NCBI GenBank assembly: GCA_013339895.1
Contig: JABACO010000013.1
Location: forward strand, 5,319,823-5,383,822
DNA length: 64,000 bases
DNA from: Ephydatia muelleri
Lineage: Eukaryota > Porifera > Demospongiae > Spongillida > Spongillidae
Reading direction: 5' to 3'
Shown here: positions 61,909 through 64,000 of the stretch, piece after piece
How the letters are laid out: each line of letters begins with the position of its first letter
Numbering within the stretch: the stretch's first letter is position 1
Translations under genes and position numbers: made by a program
Notes under the pieces: generated by a model
Seen by the model: the letters and a program-made list of their open reading frames with translations, nothing else
Told to the model about the DNA's origin: nothing
Databases searched by the model: none

Positions 61909-63049
61909 AAGAAACGCCTTATTTGATTCAATACCTGTTTCTATTCTACATGTACATTCGAGTTTGAAAATGAACAAAACATTTGGTATCGTGTTTCGTT
62001 ATTGTTGTGACACCGATAATAAGCCCTAGTTGATCAAGGGCACTTTCACATATCATGCGTAGCATCCGTGTGAGTATGTGCGTAGCATCCGTGTGAGTAT
62101 GGTATCATTCCAAGAACTATTACATGTAAGTGCACCTACATGTATGTTTTCTATACACCCGTGTACATGTACTTGTCCTTTTCAATTGGAACTAGTTGAA
62201 TTGTTACCGACGGCTCAGTCGATCTAAAACCTCTATTAGCTGTTTCTATGCCACTGTATATGCCCACCCCATATTTCTATCTCCAGCCTGCGTACATGTC
62301 TGGCGTAGTCATATAGTCAGATGCATCTAGTATAATACCACCTCGATATAATTATGCCTGCTAAAGGCTGTACGGAATACCACTAGCCAGGACAGCCAAT
62401 AATGTTACGTCATATAAGACCGATTGTATTACAGTTTCAGAAGTGTTAATTGATACAGCCGCTTTGTGCGGGTTCTGTTGGACAAACGGAAACAATATAT
62501 TATGCGCATGGAAGAGTTTGGGAGAAACGGAACCACATCATGCACATTGAAGAGCTTCAGAATACTCTTATAGTGATACCTTGCTAAAAATGTATTTTGC
62601 AATTGCTAACTGAGGGGCATGAGTGTGTTCCAAACACAATCTCCAATGTGAGTATTTTTTTTTTAATTTGCATTTTCCTGAGCATCAGACAACTATATAG
62701 CTAACAAAATGTCTACAAAGTGTGTGTGCAAATACACGTACATAAACCAGAGTCTTTGTAAGCTGTACTTTTATTTATAATTATGCACTTTTTTGTGATG
62801 TGAGGTACGAATTGGACAGATGACATAAAGTGTCATTTGGAGATGTGAGAGTTATGTAATACAATAGCTGTTCATTGCCTCCATACTAAATTTAAACCCC
62901 TCAAGTACATACATGCATAGGTTCATCACATTGTAAAGTATACTGCACTTTGTAAACTCCATCTTACTTTGAATTTTACTTCTACATTATTATTGATGAA
63001 ATATAATTAATGATACACAATTTACACATGCACACACAACCGCACACAA
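61909..63049. other. Region 3' of RTK-C, no supported gene
   Basis: Searched by eye for the WEFPRE, glycine-loop and HCDLAARN exons of the paralogues and found none. A 17-bp direct repeat (GCGTAGCATCCGTGTGAGTAT-like) occurs near 62056-62100. Confidence 0.5.
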
Positions 63050-63230
63050 TTACACACAAAGTTCATCCACCTGCTGCACAAGGTGGGAGTAGGAACGAGT
63101 CAGGATGGCATGAGCATTAGCTCTGAATGAGGCGACCATAGAGATCAGCCAATGCCTTAGATTTACAGGTATTCCCACGAAGGCCAGTTGGGTGGCTACT
63201 TGTGAGAAAGCCTTCAAGGCCGCACCATAA
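63050..63230 (-). CDS. Possible terminal exon of an unidentified gene
   Basis: The minus strand has a 60-codon open stretch ending in TAA at 63050 that looks protein-like (LKAFSQVATQLAFVGIP, HLVQQVDELCV). It is preceded by an AG at 63231 with a poor pyrimidine tract. Further upstream on the same strand, 63840-64000 is also open and protein-like (KPAMPEALQAILNALRAEY). The phases do not join neatly, so the structure is unresolved. If real, most of the gene lies beyond the right edge. No family recognised. Confidence 0.25.
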
Positions 63231-64000
63231 CTTTCACATTAATATTGATTATGCAAGTAATTTTTATGGATTTAAATGAAAGCGGTGTGGGGAAGGGGTG
63301 AGTTTAGGCAATGCACTAAATGTGTCCTACAGTGTATGTGTACAATACTACCTGTCAGCTAAGCAGAAGTCAGGCTAAATACAGGCCAATCTTGAAATTG
63401 TCAATATCGGTAAGCACTAATTATAATTAATGTATAAAAGTACAACATTTTTGGAATAATGTATGCATAGTACAAACACTACTGCATGTATCAGCAAAGA
63501 TTTTGTATGTTGCTGGTACAAGCCATCCTTGTATTGAATATATCTATATGCGGACTTTTGTGTGAGTGTATCAGTAGAATGGTTATTTATGTCTTTATTT
63601 CTACATAATATCCATCTTGTTCATTATTGCTACCCCACCTCATGTTATTTATGCCTTTAACATATTCTCCCTCCATACCCATCTCTTTCCACCTTCACTG
63701 ATTGGATTCTCAACTTGTTTAATACACATTCAGCCATTTCATCATGAAGGGGTTCCCATACAGCTACTTCATCATCTCCCTTGCACATGGGGCTCTCCCA
63801 TCATGCCCTCATTACTAAAAGTTTAGTGCATCAAGTGTTTACAAGTGTTGACCACTCCTGATCAGTGCCAATTAATTTGGCCTGAAGACAGATACAGATG
63901 TGCAAGGAGTATCTATAGTATTGATATTCTGCTCTTAGTGCATTTAAGATTGCCTGAAGTGCCTCTGGCATAGCAGGTTTACTTCCATGTGCAACTGTGG

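Overview
The window is a piece of an animal nuclear genome, most likely a sponge (demosponge-type). Genes are on both strands, with short exons, GT-AG introns, RNA polymerase III tRNA genes, many microsatellites and minisatellites, fold-back elements and retroelement relics. There is no bacterial operon structure, CRISPR array or phage. The sponge assignment is an inference from the clustered receptor tyrosine kinases (RTKs) with Ig-like ectodomains and from the sequence style. I could not run a search.

Left third (about 2.9-24 kb, minus strand): one large split gene for GUF1, the mitochondrial LepA/EF4 translational GTPase. I traced 19 exons from the GTP-binding P-loop to the stop codon and found a possible short first exon. 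One exon carries an apparent single-base frameshift. Two tRNA genes (Lys-CUU and Asp-GUC) lie inside its introns on the same strand. One 4.6-kb intron holds a decayed Ty3/gypsy-type pol relic and a 1.37-kb fold-back element. Upstream of about 1.7 kb there is only a weak candidate for another minus-strand gene.

Middle (24-34.7 kb): no convincing gene. It holds a 1.55-kb array of 28-bp units, a 34-bp array, two near-perfect palindromic elements (29.2-29.6 and 31.3-31.6 kb) and dinucleotide tracts.

Right half: a cluster of three paralogous receptor genes. RTK-A (34,783-38,815, minus; 861 aa) and RTK-B (49,435-52,991, minus; 820 aa) are complete, with signal peptide, novel-looking Cys-rich domain, Ig-like domain, transmembrane helix and split FGFR/PDGFR-like kinase. 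Every exon was checked for phase and both open frames close exactly. The third paralogue, RTK-C (60,357-61,908, plus; 321 aa), has the same first five exons in the same intron phases. It then stops where the other two splice on to the membrane exons, so it appears to encode a secreted ectodomain. It is head-to-head, about 185 bp away, with an unrecognised three-exon gene (59,286-60,171, minus; 213 aa). Between the receptors lie degenerate reverse-transcriptase elements (43.3-44.5 and 56.3-57.9 kb), gag/RT fragments (about 45 kb) and an uninterrupted GAT tract of about 694 bp.

A and B look like signalling receptors of one family. C is a plausible decoy or ligand-binding form. GUF1 is a housekeeping gene with no visible functional link to them.
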